From Nitrolancea sp040255925 (GTDB lineage Bacteria > Chloroflexota > Chloroflexia > Thermomicrobiales > Thermomicrobiaceae): a stretch of DNA of 9,522 nt. The stretch lies in contig JBDZVX010000088.1 in NCBI GenBank assembly GCA_040255925.1, positions 1 to 9,522 of the forward strand, in the 5' to 3' direction. Positions 1 to 6,144 of the stretch are shown here, piece after piece. Position 1 is the first letter of the stretch, and each line of letters starts with the position of its first letter. The position numbers and the translations under genes were made by a program. The notes below the pieces were generated by a model. The model had not been told where the DNA came from. It did no database searches and worked only from the letters and a program-made list of their open reading frames with translations.

Positions 1-87
1 GCGTTCCGCCGCTACGCGCTGCCATTGATCGGGGATGCTATCCCGGAGTACGGGAAGCTGGTGGATCTGCGGTACCGGCTAGCCTAG
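1..87 (+). CDS. C-terminal end of an unidentified protein (partial)
   Basis: An open frame enters from the left edge and reads 28 codons to a TAG at 85-87. The fragment contains LPLIGDAIPEYGKL and finishes with LRYRLA. The style is faintly reminiscent of the C-terminal tail of some bacterial 6-phosphofructokinases, but 28 residues are too few to assign a family, and I do not claim a function. It is followed by 113 bp with no further gene before the dynamin GTPase on the same strand. The start lies outside the window, and no other frame here continues from the edge more convincingly. Confidence 0.5.
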   Translation, partial: AFRRYALPLIGDAIPEYGKLVDLRYRLA

Positions 88-200
88 ATGCCGGATCGAT
101 ACGAGCATCGGGTCCGGATCGAACACTGAGGATCGTTGGTGGATTGCCTGTCATATGGTCGTAGAACGGCAGGGTTTGCGGAACGCCGAGGAGGTGGATC

Positions 201-1964
201 ATGATCGGAAAGCTGAGACCGCGAGCCCGGATTCTGACTGACCGGCAGGAGGAGCTGCGGGAACGGGCGCTCGGGATCATTCAGGAGTTGTCCCAAGTCA
301 TCAGCCAGTTTCCGGCGGCCGAGGATGATGCCAACCTATTGCGTGACGCCGCGGAGCGGCTCCGGGCGCTATTCCTCCTCGTCATCGTCGGCGAGTTCAA
401 TTCTGGGAAATCGGCGTTAATCAACGCGCTGCTTGGCGAAACCGTGATGCCGGAAGGCGTGACGCCAACAACGAGCGCGATCCACGTCTTGCGCTATGGC
501 GAAAGCCCTAATGAGATGATTGGAGCCGCTTCGATCATCGAGCACAGCTATCCGGCGCCGTTTCTCGTAGACGTCAACCTGGTGGATACCCCTGGTACGA
601 ACGCGATCATTCGCGAGCACGAGGCGCTGTCTCAGGAGTTCGTGCCGCGAGCCGATCTCGTCCTATTCGTGACCTCGGCCGACCGCCCTTTTACCGAAAG
701 TGAACGGCAGTTTATGGTGGAGATCCGCAACTGGGGGAAGAAGATCGTCGTCGTGCTGAATAAGGTCGATCTTCTGCAGTCGCCTGAAGACGTGGCCAAG
801 GTGATGGATTTCATTCGCGCCAACGCCCACCGCTTGCTCGGGCTGGAGCCCGAGATCTTCCCGGTATCGGCGCGCAAAGCACGTCGTTCTCAGCTCACCG
901 AGGACCAGGCCGAGCGCGACCGGCTCTGGGAGGAAAGCCACTTCGCGCCGTTTTCGCGATTCGTGATCGAGTCGCTCGATGAGGAGACCCGCGTGCGGCT
1001 CAAGCTCCTGAGCCCGCTCGGAATCGCCGACCGGCTGACGGCTCGCTACCATGGTATCGCGGCCGACCGGCTGGGGACATTGGAACGGGATATCGAGACC
1101 ATCGAGCGGATCGACCAGCGTATCGCGGCCTACCGGACGGAGATGGAGACGGATTTCGCCGGGTATCTGGCCCGGATCGAATCGATCGTCCATCGCTTCA
1201 ACGATCGGGCGGACCAGTTCTTTGAGCAGACGATCCGGATTGGACGAGTGCTCGATCTCCTCAACCGAGACCGCATTCAACAGGAATTCAAGGAGCAAGT
1301 GGTCTCGGACACCGAGCGCCAGATCGATGACACCGTCGCCGAGCTGATCGATTGGATGGTCGGACGGGACTTGCAGATGTGGCAGGCGGTCACCGATTTC
1401 ATCGACCGACGCCAGCTCGATCGCCATCAGGAAGAGGTGATCGGGGAGGGACCGGGCCAGTTCCACTACGATCGCCAAGCCCTGCTCAGTTCGGTCTCGC
1501 ACCGCGCCGGGGATATCGTGGACCGGTACGACCCGCAGCATGAGGGGCGGATAATCTCGGACAGTGTGCGGAGCGCGGTCACGCAGACGGCGCTTGCTGA
1601 AGTCGGAGCGGTCAGCGTCGGCGCGGCGGTGATCGCGATGGCCACCACTGCGACGATGGATGTGACCGGCATCTTGGCCGCGATTACGATCGGCGGACTT
1701 GGGCTCCTGATCCTGCCGGCGCGAAAGCGGACCGCGCGTAGCCTCCTCCGGAAGCGTTCGGCGGAACTCAACCAGCGGCTCGCCGAGGCGCTCCAGGACC
1801 AATTTCACCGGGAGATCGATCGTTCGATCGCGCGGGTCCGGAACGCGGTGGCGCCGTATGCCTCGTTTGTAAATGGCGAGCGGGACAAGTTGCGGCGTGT
1901 CAATAACGCACTGGAGGGGATCGACCGGAATATCATCGAGCTGCGGCGGGTGGTTGAGGGGTAA
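201..1964 (+). CDS. Dynamin-family large GTPase, membrane-associated
   Basis: This 587-residue protein is a bacterial dynamin-like GTPase, a class that binds GTP and remodels or tethers the cytoplasmic membrane. All GTPase motifs are visible: the P-loop GEFNSGKS (residues 64-71), switch-I threonines in TPTTS (88-92), G3 DTPG (129-132), G4 NKVD (187-190) and a G5-like VSARK (222-226). Residues 280-460 are charged and helical, as expected for the stalk. A hydrophobic stretch at about 465-506, ending before an Arg/Lys-rich segment, fits the paddle or membrane insertion. A second helical region closes the protein. The ATG at 201 follows GAGGAGG at good spacing, which supports this start. Bacterial dynamins often occur as adjacent pairs; only one is present here. 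Nothing nearby indicates its cellular role, so membrane repair, phage resistance or vesicle functions cannot be told apart. Confidence 0.93.
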   Translation: MIGKLRPRARILTDRQEELRERALGIIQELSQVISQFPAAEDDANLLRDAAERLRALFLLVIVGEFNSGKSALINALLGETVMPEGVTPTTSAIHVLRYGESPNEMIGAASIIEHSYPAPFLVDVNLVDTPGTNAIIREHEALSQEFVPRADLVLFVTSADRPFTESERQFMVEIRNWGKKIVVVLNKVDLLQSPEDVAKVMDFIRANAHRLLGLEPEIFPVSARKARRSQLTEDQAERDRLWEESHFAPFSRFVIESLDEETRVRLKLLSPLGIADRLTARYHGIAADRLGTLERDIETIERIDQRIAAYRTEMETDFAGYLARIESIVHRFNDRADQFFEQTIRIGRVLDLLNRDRIQQEFKEQVVSDTERQIDDTVAELIDWMVGRDLQMWQAVTDFIDRRQLDRHQEEVIGEGPGQFHYDRQALLSSVSHRAGDIVDRYDPQHEGRIISDSVRSAVTQTALAEVGAVSVGAAVIAMATTATMDVTGILAAITIGGLGLLILPARKRTARSLLRKRSAELNQRLAEALQDQFHREIDRSIARVRNAVAPYASFVNGERDKLRRVNNALEGIDRNIIELRRVVEG

Positions 1965-1975
1965 CTGGTGGGCGG

Positions 1976-2269
1976 CTAGATCACGACCTGACCTTCGGCA
2001 TCCCGGTCTTCGATTCTGACCGTGTAGCGGAAAATATCCGGGAGACCGGGCAAGATCTGGCTGAACAGGACCACGTTGAAGTCGTTGTGTGCCTCACGGC
2101 TCGTCCAGCGTTCGAGCCAGGCGTAGCGATTGTCCTCGTTCAGCTTCACCAACTCCGATGACACGCATCCGTCCGCTTCACGAGCACGGATCACGATCGG
2201 GCCGAATTCGCGTTCGAAGGAGTGACTCATGCCCTCTTCGACTTCGAAGAAGCTCACATCGACAAACAT
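1976..2269 (-). CDS. Antibiotic biosynthesis monooxygenase (ABM)-like dimeric alpha/beta-barrel protein
   Basis: This is a 97-residue protein starting MFVDVSFFEVEEG. The length, a beta-strand start, a central strand AWLERWTSREAHNDF and a following helix match the small ABM/dimeric alpha-beta-barrel superfamily. Members include quinol and haem monooxygenases as well as many proteins of unknown function. The WxSxEAxxxF-like helix entry is characteristic of the fold. No catalytic residue can be assigned, so an enzymatic reaction is not claimed. The frame stays open well upstream, but the ATG at 2269 is preferred because AAGGAG lies 10 bases before it and the fold begins there. The stop is 11 bp from the end of the dynamin gene on the other strand. 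It diverges from the JAMM gene across a shared 202-bp intergenic region. Confidence 0.72.
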   Translation of the reverse strand: MFVDVSFFEVEEGMSHSFEREFGPIVIRAREADGCVSSELVKLNEDNRYAWLERWTSREAHNDFNVVLFSQILPGLPDIFRYTVRIEDRDAEGQVVI

Positions 2270-2339
2270 GGCTGGTTCGCTCCTTATCTTTCCGTCCCGT
2301 TGAGGAAAACGTGTCCGTGCCCATAACGGGCCGCTGACC

Positions 2340-2386
2340 TTCGCGCCATTCCGGGACCAGGCGCGAATTCTGCTATAATCCGCGCC
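2340..2386. promoter_or_regulatory. Three alternating GGCGCGAA/TTCGCGCC half-sites (putative operator)
   Basis: TTCGCGCC at 2340-2347 is the exact inverse of GGCGCGAA at 2360-2367, with 12 bp between them. A third copy with one mismatch, TCCGCGCC, lies at 2379-2386. Taken with the second copy it forms arms 2360-2369 and 2377-2386 that match at 9 of 10 positions around a 7-bp centre. The half-sites repeat every 19-20 bp, about two helical turns. The second pair encloses the TATAAT element. This is what a repressor operator would look like, but no regulator is identified. Confidence 0.45.
2371..2379 (+). promoter_or_regulatory. Extended -10 promoter (TGCTATAAT)
   Basis: TGCTATAAT is a perfect extended -10 (TGn followed by consensus TATAAT at 2374-2379) in a GC-rich intergenic region. 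No good -35 lies 16-18 bp upstream, which is tolerated by extended -10 promoters. The predicted transcript starts near 2386 and gives a leader of about 86 nt before the JAMM gene at 2472. It lies inside the half-site array described separately. Confidence 0.6.
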
Positions 2387-2421
2387 AATCCAGGCTGGCG
2401 CCGTGGTCTCCGGCCGAGGGT

Positions 2422-2475
2422 ATGGCGGGATTGTACTGTCGCTTGTCGGGTTTGTCTCCTTGCGAGGGCGTATGA
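2422..2475 (+). other. Possible 17-codon upstream ORF overlapping the JAMM start
   Basis: Downstream of the predicted promoter an ATG at 2422 opens a 17-residue frame, MAGLYCRLSGLSPCEGV. Its TGA (2473-2475) overlaps the ATG of the next gene in an ATGA arrangement typical of translational coupling. It contains two cysteines and two weak GAGGG purine stretches lie nearby. However, the one before its own ATG is only 1 nt away, too close for a normal ribosome binding site. It could be a leader peptide or chance. Confidence 0.22.
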
Positions 2476-2918
2476 ACGCGTCGCGGCAAATCAATCCAGC
2501 CCCAGGGTTCGAAATCAGTGGGGACTTGTATCGGGCGATGATCGCGTATGTTCAGCAGCAGGCTCCGGAAGAGGCCTGCGGGTTGATCGCGTTTGATCGT
2601 GGGCAGCGTGCGGTTAAACTCTTTCCGGGAACCAATGTGGAGCATAGCACGATCCGGTATCGTATGGATTCCGATGAGGTCGTCGACGCGCTCGGGGAGA
2701 TGGAACACCGGGGATGGGAGCTTGGGGCTATCTTTCATTCGCATCCTGAAACACCCGCCGAGCCGTCGAATACAGACCTCCAGTATGCGTTCTATCCAAA
2801 CGCGCTGATGGTTATCATTTCGCTAGCCAGGAAGGACCCGGAAGTACGGGCCTTTCGCGTTGATGGCACCGTACGAGAGGTGCCGGTGAAGGTGCTGGAC
2901 GCACGCAAAGGTGATTGA
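2472..2918 (+). CDS. JAMM/MPN+ (M67) zinc metalloprotease-like protein
   Basis: This 148-residue protein has the full JAMM zinc-hydrolase signature. The catalytic glutamate is E34 in PEEACGLIAF. The metal ligands are H89 and H91 in FHSHPETPAEPSNTD, with S99 and D102 ten and thirteen residues after the first histidine. Size and the EEACG motif match prokaryotic M67 proteins such as Mec+, which removes cysteine from the sulfur-carrier CysO, and related enzymes acting at Gly-Gly tails of ubiquitin-like proteins. The substrate here is unknown. The ATG at 2472 is chosen because the fold starts shortly after it. A GTG at 2403 in the same frame would add 23 residues but lacks a ribosome site. An extended -10 promoter lies about 95 bp upstream. 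The DinB gene follows 90 bp later on the same strand. A ThiF-like E1 and a cysteine desulfurase occur about 2-4.7 kb away. Confidence 0.88.
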   Translation: MNASRQINPAPGFEISGDLYRAMIAYVQQQAPEEACGLIAFDRGQRAVKLFPGTNVEHSTIRYRMDSDEVVDALGEMEHRGWELGAIFHSHPETPAEPSNTDLQYAFYPNALMVIISLARKDPEVRAFRVDGTVREVPVKVLDARKGD

Positions 2919-3008
2919 ATCGGTTTGAGGGCTGCTGACGCGAGCCGGCCCGGCGCGAGTGATCGCAAGGGGATTGTGCTGGGTCGCACTGGAGAGGCAA
3001 GGACCGAC

Positions 3009-3515
3009 ATGGACGAGCAACAGATCAGGCTGAGTCTGACGAATACGCCGAATCTGCTTTCCAAGCGTCTGACGCCGCAGCGGGATGAGTTGAAGCTGAC
3101 GCGTGGACCGCGAAAAAATCAGTGGTCGGCGCGAGAGATTGTTGCCCACCTGCGGGATACCGAGGCGCGCATCTTTCCAAAACTGTACCTGATTGCTGTT
3201 GAGGACGATCCCGATCTCCGCCGGGTTGAAGGGCAGCCACCGACCGACTCCTGGCGGCCGGATGATTTAACCCTCGTCGTGATGGGCCAGTTCCGGCGGC
3301 TTCGCCAGAGCACGCTCTCGTTGCTCCGCGAGCTTCCCACCGCGGCCTGGGAACGGCGTGGCCGGGACAGCGATGGGACCTCCGTCAGCCTGCGCGATCT
3401 GGCCGAGTATCTGGTCGCCCATGACGCGGAGCATTTGGACGAGCTTGATCGTGTCCTGCTGGCCAGAAACGCGATGCCGCCCAATGTCTTCCCGCGAGTG
3501 TTGATCGGTATCTAA
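3009..3515 (+). CDS. DinB/YfiT-like putative metal-dependent protein
   Basis: This 168-residue protein has the four-helix-bundle pattern of the DinB superfamily. The metal-binding triad is visible as H47 (REIVAHLRDTE) and H138/H142 (AHDAEHLDEL). The 91-residue gap followed by an HxxxH pair resembles the Bacillus YfiT arrangement. The superfamily includes bacillithiol and mycothiol S-transferases and DNA-damage-induced proteins of unknown activity, so the reaction cannot be named. The N-terminal helix has the usual WSAREIVAHL core. The frame is open to 2925, but the ATG at 3009 follows an AGGA-type site and begins at the expected first helix. It lies 90 bp after the JAMM gene and may be co-transcribed, since no terminator separates them. 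A promoter for the next gene starts about 60 bp after its stop. Confidence 0.83.
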   Translation: MDEQQIRLSLTNTPNLLSKRLTPQRDELKLTRGPRKNQWSAREIVAHLRDTEARIFPKLYLIAVEDDPDLRRVEGQPPTDSWRPDDLTLVVMGQFRRLRQSTLSLLRELPTAAWERRGRDSDGTSVSLRDLAEYLVAHDAEHLDELDRVLLARNAMPPNVFPRVLIGI

Positions 3516-3576
3516 CCGGGATATCGCAAAGAGCGTGCGTGGATCGTGCGCATCCCTGCTTGTGGCATCGCCAGCG

Positions 3577-3605
3577 TTGCCATAACAGTAGCTTGCCCCT
3601 ATACT
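3577..3605 (+). promoter_or_regulatory. Sigma-70-type promoter TTGCCA-N17-TATACT
   Basis: TTGCCA at 3577-3582 and TATACT at 3600-3605 are separated by exactly 17 bp. The -35 matches the TTGACA consensus at 5 of 6 positions and the -10 matches TATAAT at 5 of 6. Transcription would start near 3612, giving a leader of about 157 nt before the zinc-ribbon gene at 3769. This is the best-formed promoter in the window. Confidence 0.62.
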
Positions 3606-3608
3606 GTT
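3584..3608. promoter_or_regulatory. Dyad AACAGTA-N11-TACTGTT overlapping the promoter
   Basis: A perfect 7-bp inverted repeat, AACAGTA (3584-3590) and TACTGTT (3602-3608), spans most of the promoter spacer and covers most of the -10 element. That position would let a dimeric regulator block RNA polymerase. The sequence does not match an operator I can name with confidence. Confidence 0.45.
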
Positions 3609-3728
3609 GACGAGGCTCTTCTGATCCACCGTAATCGGCCCCGTACAGCCGGGCGACGCGACGCGGCAGCGTGTGTTCCGGCATCGGGGTACTGTGAGCG
3701 GGCATCACGCGACGCCGGCGGAGAGATG

Positions 3729-3761
3729 ATGATCGGTGCCGCGCCGGTCATCTGGGGGTAG
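3729..3761 (+). other. Possible 10-codon leader ORF before the zinc-ribbon gene
   Basis: After a GGAG at 3720-3723, tandem ATG codons (3726 and 3729) open a frame reading MIGAAPVIWG from the second ATG, with a TAG at 3759-3761. The last codons overlap the GGGGG stretch (3754-3758) that is the only ribosome-site candidate for the gene at 3769. Translation of the leader could therefore affect access to that site. Its shortness means it could be chance. Confidence 0.2.
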
Positions 3762-3768
3762 CTATCGC

Positions 3769-4077
3769 ATGTTCGAACAAGATCGGGTTCTTGTCTGCCG
3801 GGATTGTGGCGGTCAATTCGCGTTTACGGCGGGCGAGCAGCGCTTCTATGCCGAGCGTGGATTTCACGAACCGGTGCGTTGCCAGAGTTGCCGCATGGAA
3901 CGACGGCAAACGCGCGCCCAGGGCAGCCAGCCGGTCCAAAATCACGCGGCTCCGCGCGCCGAGCGTCAGCTCTTCCCAGCCGTCTGCGCGAGTTGTGGTC
4001 AAAGCACGATGGTGCCGTTTGAGCCGCGAAGTGGACGTCCGGTCTATTGCCGAGAATGTTACGCGCGGGGGCGGTAA
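3769..4077 (+). CDS. Double zinc-ribbon protein (zf-trcl type N-terminus)
   Basis: This 102-residue protein has two four-cysteine clusters. The first is C10/C13 with C38/C41, in the pattern VCRDCGGQF...EQRFYAERGF...RCQSCR, typical of the probable zinc-ribbon (zf-trcl) family. The second is C73/C76 with C94/C97, in CASCGQSTMVPFEP...PVYCREC, a second treble-clef-like ribbon found in similar small bacterial proteins. A basic, Gln-rich linker (about 42-68) joins them. The protein probably binds nucleic acid or another protein; the partner is unknown. The in-frame ATG at 3736 would add 11 residues with no ribosome site. The ATG at 3769 sits about 10 bases after GGGGGTA and matches the family N-terminus. 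A strong promoter with an overlapping dyad lies about 160 bp upstream. Confidence 0.83.
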   Translation: MFEQDRVLVCRDCGGQFAFTAGEQRFYAERGFHEPVRCQSCRMERRQTRAQGSQPVQNHAAPRAERQLFPAVCASCGQSTMVPFEPRSGRPVYCRECYARGR

Positions 4078-4323
4078 ATACTCGCGGTTCGGGTCTCAGA
4101 GATAGACGGGACCGTCCCATAGATCTTCGACCGGATGAGCTGCTCTCCGGCTCTCCGGGCTTCCCACTGCCGCGCGTCTTCGTGGACTTGCCGGGAAGGG
4201 TCCGATACGTACCGGGTGTGTCGATGGCACTGGAAGAAATCCGGCGATCCAGTCCGGTCACGCGGAGTTCTTTCCAGTATGATCTTAGGAAGTGGGCGTT
4301 AATCTCCTGGGAAGGTGTGGCAC
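4078..4323. other. Intergenic region without a convincing gene
   Basis: This 246-bp stretch separates the zinc-ribbon gene from the small two-TM gene. It contains a tandem CTCTCCGG repeat near 4142 and an 11-bp palindrome, GGGACCGTCCC, near 4109. A TATGAT at 4278-4283 is a possible -10 for the next gene, but its -35 is poor (3 of 6 matches). An open frame runs through from 4047, but it overlaps the preceding gene and resembles no family. Confidence 0.4.
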
Positions 4324-4539
4324 GTGGCAAGCCTGATTGAATTCGTAGTCACGGTTTCGGCGATGATTGTCGGGCTCCTCCTCTTTGGACTTTCATCAGC
4401 GGCGCTGATGAAGAGCACAATGGGGTTTACGCCCGATGCGCTGGTTTGGTTCATTGCCATGGCCGGTGCCGCGTGGCTGGCGTACGTTACGCGCCGGACG
4501 GTTCGGCGGCGCCTCGGGTTAGATAAGCCGAATAATTGA
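4324..4539 (+). CDS. Small two-TM membrane protein, unknown function
   Basis: This 71-residue protein is predicted to span the membrane twice, at about residues 4-27 (a run ending GLLLFGLSSAAL) and 38-55 (VWFIAMAGAAWLAYV). It ends in an Arg-rich tail, TRRTVRRRLGL. By the positive-inside rule the tail and therefore the N-terminus would be cytoplasmic. I do not recognise a family. The GTG at 4324 is chosen because GGGAAGG (4309-4315) lies 8 bases upstream. A GTG at 4315 in the same frame overlaps that site and is unlikely. The gene ends 6 bp from the stop of a convergent two-TM gene. The real coding status rests on the ribosome site and the coherent membrane topology. Confidence 0.6.
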   Translation: MASLIEFVVTVSAMIVGLLLFGLSSAALMKSTMGFTPDALVWFIAMAGAAWLAYVTRRTVRRRLGLDKPNN

Positions 4540-4545
4540 TCCGGA

Positions 4546-4962
4546 CTACCGCCCGCTCCGCATTTTCCAGATCCGGTAGCGCAGTTCCCCGATGATCCCG
4601 GCCCGCGGCGGTGGAAACTCGATGTCCTTTCCCCGCCAGCGCTGGACATTCGGCCCGGAGGGGCCGCGATTGCCGAAGCCCAGCACGATCGGGCTGAAGA
4701 ACACCAGGATCGTGACGATCGCGAGGATCAACGCCAGCGTCTCCGACCAATCCCTCACCAGGATGGCCGCCAGGGCCAAGCCAATCGTTCCAGCGAACCA
4801 GAGCAAGCTTCCGCTTTTTGGCGTGGAGCGAGGTCCCGTGGGCAGTTGGGGGGATCGCCTCCGGCGCAGGAACTGGATCCGGGGCTTGGGAGGCTCGGGA
4901 TCTACCTCGTTCAGGATCTCTAGGACTTCTTTTTCAAGCCGCGTGTAACGTTTCTTTGCCAT
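4546..4962 (-). CDS. Two-TM membrane protein of unknown family, last gene of the thiF-like operon
   Basis: This 138-residue protein starts with a charged helix (TRLEKEVLEILNEV) and a Pro/Arg-rich segment (23-48). Two hydrophobic segments follow, at about 52-69 and 74-96, separated by a very short turn (RDWSE). A basic tail closes it. Both termini should be cytoplasmic. I do not recognise the family. The ATG at 4962 follows GGGAGG by 8 bases; an in-frame TTG at 4968 is too close to that site. The start is 2 bp after the TGA of the cysteine desulfurase, so the two are almost certainly co-transcribed and probably translationally coupled. Any role in sulfur metabolism is only suggested by position. 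Confidence 0.72.
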   Translation of the reverse strand: MAKKRYTRLEKEVLEILNEVDPEPPKPRIQFLRRRRSPQLPTGPRSTPKSGSLLWFAGTIGLALAAILVRDWSETLALILAIVTILVFFSPIVLGFGNRGPSGPNVQRWRGKDIEFPPPRAGIIGELRYRIWKMRSGR

Positions 4963-4964
4963 CG

Positions 4965-6137
4965 TCAAGCCTCCCGAACGACCGTGAGCGACGCGTTCGC
5001 CAGATCCCTGACGGCTTCGATCGCCTGGTCGATCTCCTCAACGGTGGTGAAAAACCCTGGGCTCATACGAATTGTTCCTTGCCCGCCGGCTCCGAGCGCT
5101 CGACAGGCACCTGGCGCGCAATGGAGACCGGTCCGGCACGCAATGCCGAAGGCTTCATCGAGCGCCGCGCCAAAATCCGCGGGTTCCCAGCCATCGACGA
5201 TCAGTGAGACCACTGCTACCCGCTGGTCGGGTTCCTCCGGTGCGAGGACGCGAACACCGTCGATTGCCCGTAGCCCTTCGATCAGATGGGTCGTCAGTGC
5301 TCGTTCGTGAGCCTCGATCGCCTCAACTCCATTATGCAGGATGAAGTCCACCGCTGCACCAAGGGCCGCGATCCCAACCGTATTGACGGTCCCGGCCTCG
5401 TAACGATCCGGAGGCTCGGACGGCTGAACGTCCTCCTCCGAATTTCCACCAGTCCCCCCCTCGCGAATCGGATGCAGCATTGTGGTGTCGATTCGCCCAC
5501 CGAGCGCCAGTCCGCCGGTTCCCGGCGGCCCCATCAGCCCCTTGTGCCCGGGAAACGCTAGGAGATCGGCATCGAGTGCTTTCATATCGGCCGGGATGCT
5601 CCCAATGGCCTGCGCGCCGTCCACAAGCAGGAACGCACCGCGCGCGTGGGCGATCTCGGCAATCTCCGCTATGGGTTGGATCGCGCCGTTGACGTTGGAC
5701 GCATGGGTTACCACGACCAGTTTGGTATTTCGCCGCATTGCTGATCGGATGCTATCGGGCTGGACGATTCCTTCGGCATTGGCCGGGACCGCCGTCGTCA
5801 TCACCCCAATGCGCTCCAAGGCTCGGAGTGGGCGGCGGACGGAGTTGTGTTCCATGACGGTGGTAACCACGTGATCGCCGGCTGAGAGGCTCCCCTTGAT
5901 CGCCAGATTAAGGGCATCCGTGGCATTGGCGGTGAAGATAATTCGCCTTGGGTCATCCACGCCCAGAAGCCGCGCGAGTTTCCGGCGAGTTTCGCTAACC
6001 GTCCAAGCCGCCCGTGCCGCCATCTGATGACCGGCCCGGCCCGGATTGGCGCCGGCGTGCTGGAGGAACGACCCCAGTTCCTCGTAGACCGCCAGCGGCT
6101 TGGGCCAACTCGTCGCCGCATTGTCTAGATAAATCAT
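4965..6137 (-). CDS. PLP-dependent cysteine desulfurase (class-V aminotransferase family)
   Basis: This 390-residue protein removes sulfur from L-cysteine to form alanine and an enzyme-bound persulfide. The N-terminus IYLDNAATSWPKP is the family hallmark. PLP-site residues are visible: H97 in MEHNSV, D173 and Q176 in VDGAQAIGS, and the Schiff-base lysine K199 in FPGHKGLMGPPGTGG. The persulfide cysteine is C350 in RTGLHCAP. The RTGLHC loop and the overall pattern resemble the stand-alone family usually modelled as TIGR01977, rather than IscS or NifS. The frame extends to 6242, overlapping the preceding gene by about 98 bp. The ATG at 6137 is preferred because the family begins there and it lies 7 bp after the E1 stop. 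Acting right behind a ThiF-like E1, it probably supplies sulfur for a thiocarboxylate. Confidence 0.93.
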   Translation of the reverse strand: MIYLDNAATSWPKPLAVYEELGSFLQHAGANPGRAGHQMAARAAWTVSETRRKLARLLGVDDPRRIIFTANATDALNLAIKGSLSAGDHVVTTVMEHNSVRRPLRALERIGVMTTAVPANAEGIVQPDSIRSAMRRNTKLVVVTHASNVNGAIQPIAEIAEIAHARGAFLLVDGAQAIGSIPADMKALDADLLAFPGHKGLMGPPGTGGLALGGRIDTTMLHPIREGGTGGNSEEDVQPSEPPDRYEAGTVNTVGIAALGAAVDFILHNGVEAIEAHERALTTHLIEGLRAIDGVRVLAPEEPDQRVAVVSLIVDGWEPADFGAALDEAFGIACRTGLHCAPGACRALGAGGQGTIRMSPGFFTTVEEIDQAIEAVRDLANASLTVVREA

Positions 6138-6144
6138 CCGACGC

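Noticed and set aside
663..1808. Long minus-strand open frame (381 codons) opposite the dynamin gene
   Set aside because: Antisense shadow of a GC-rich gene; no ribosome site, no recognisable motif, and the plus strand has intact GTPase motifs.
2944..2963. GC-rich short hairpin between the JAMM and DinB genes (around GCCGGCCCGGC)
   Set aside because: Stem is short and no T-run follows, so it does not qualify as a terminator.
3546..3761. 71-codon frame in the zinc-ribbon leader
   Set aside because: Starts before the predicted transcript start at about 3612 and has irregular composition; only its last codons were kept, as a possible leader ORF.
4047..4340. 97-codon plus-strand frame between the zinc-ribbon and two-TM genes
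   Set aside because: Overlaps the end of the zinc-ribbon gene, has no ribosome site and no family likeness.
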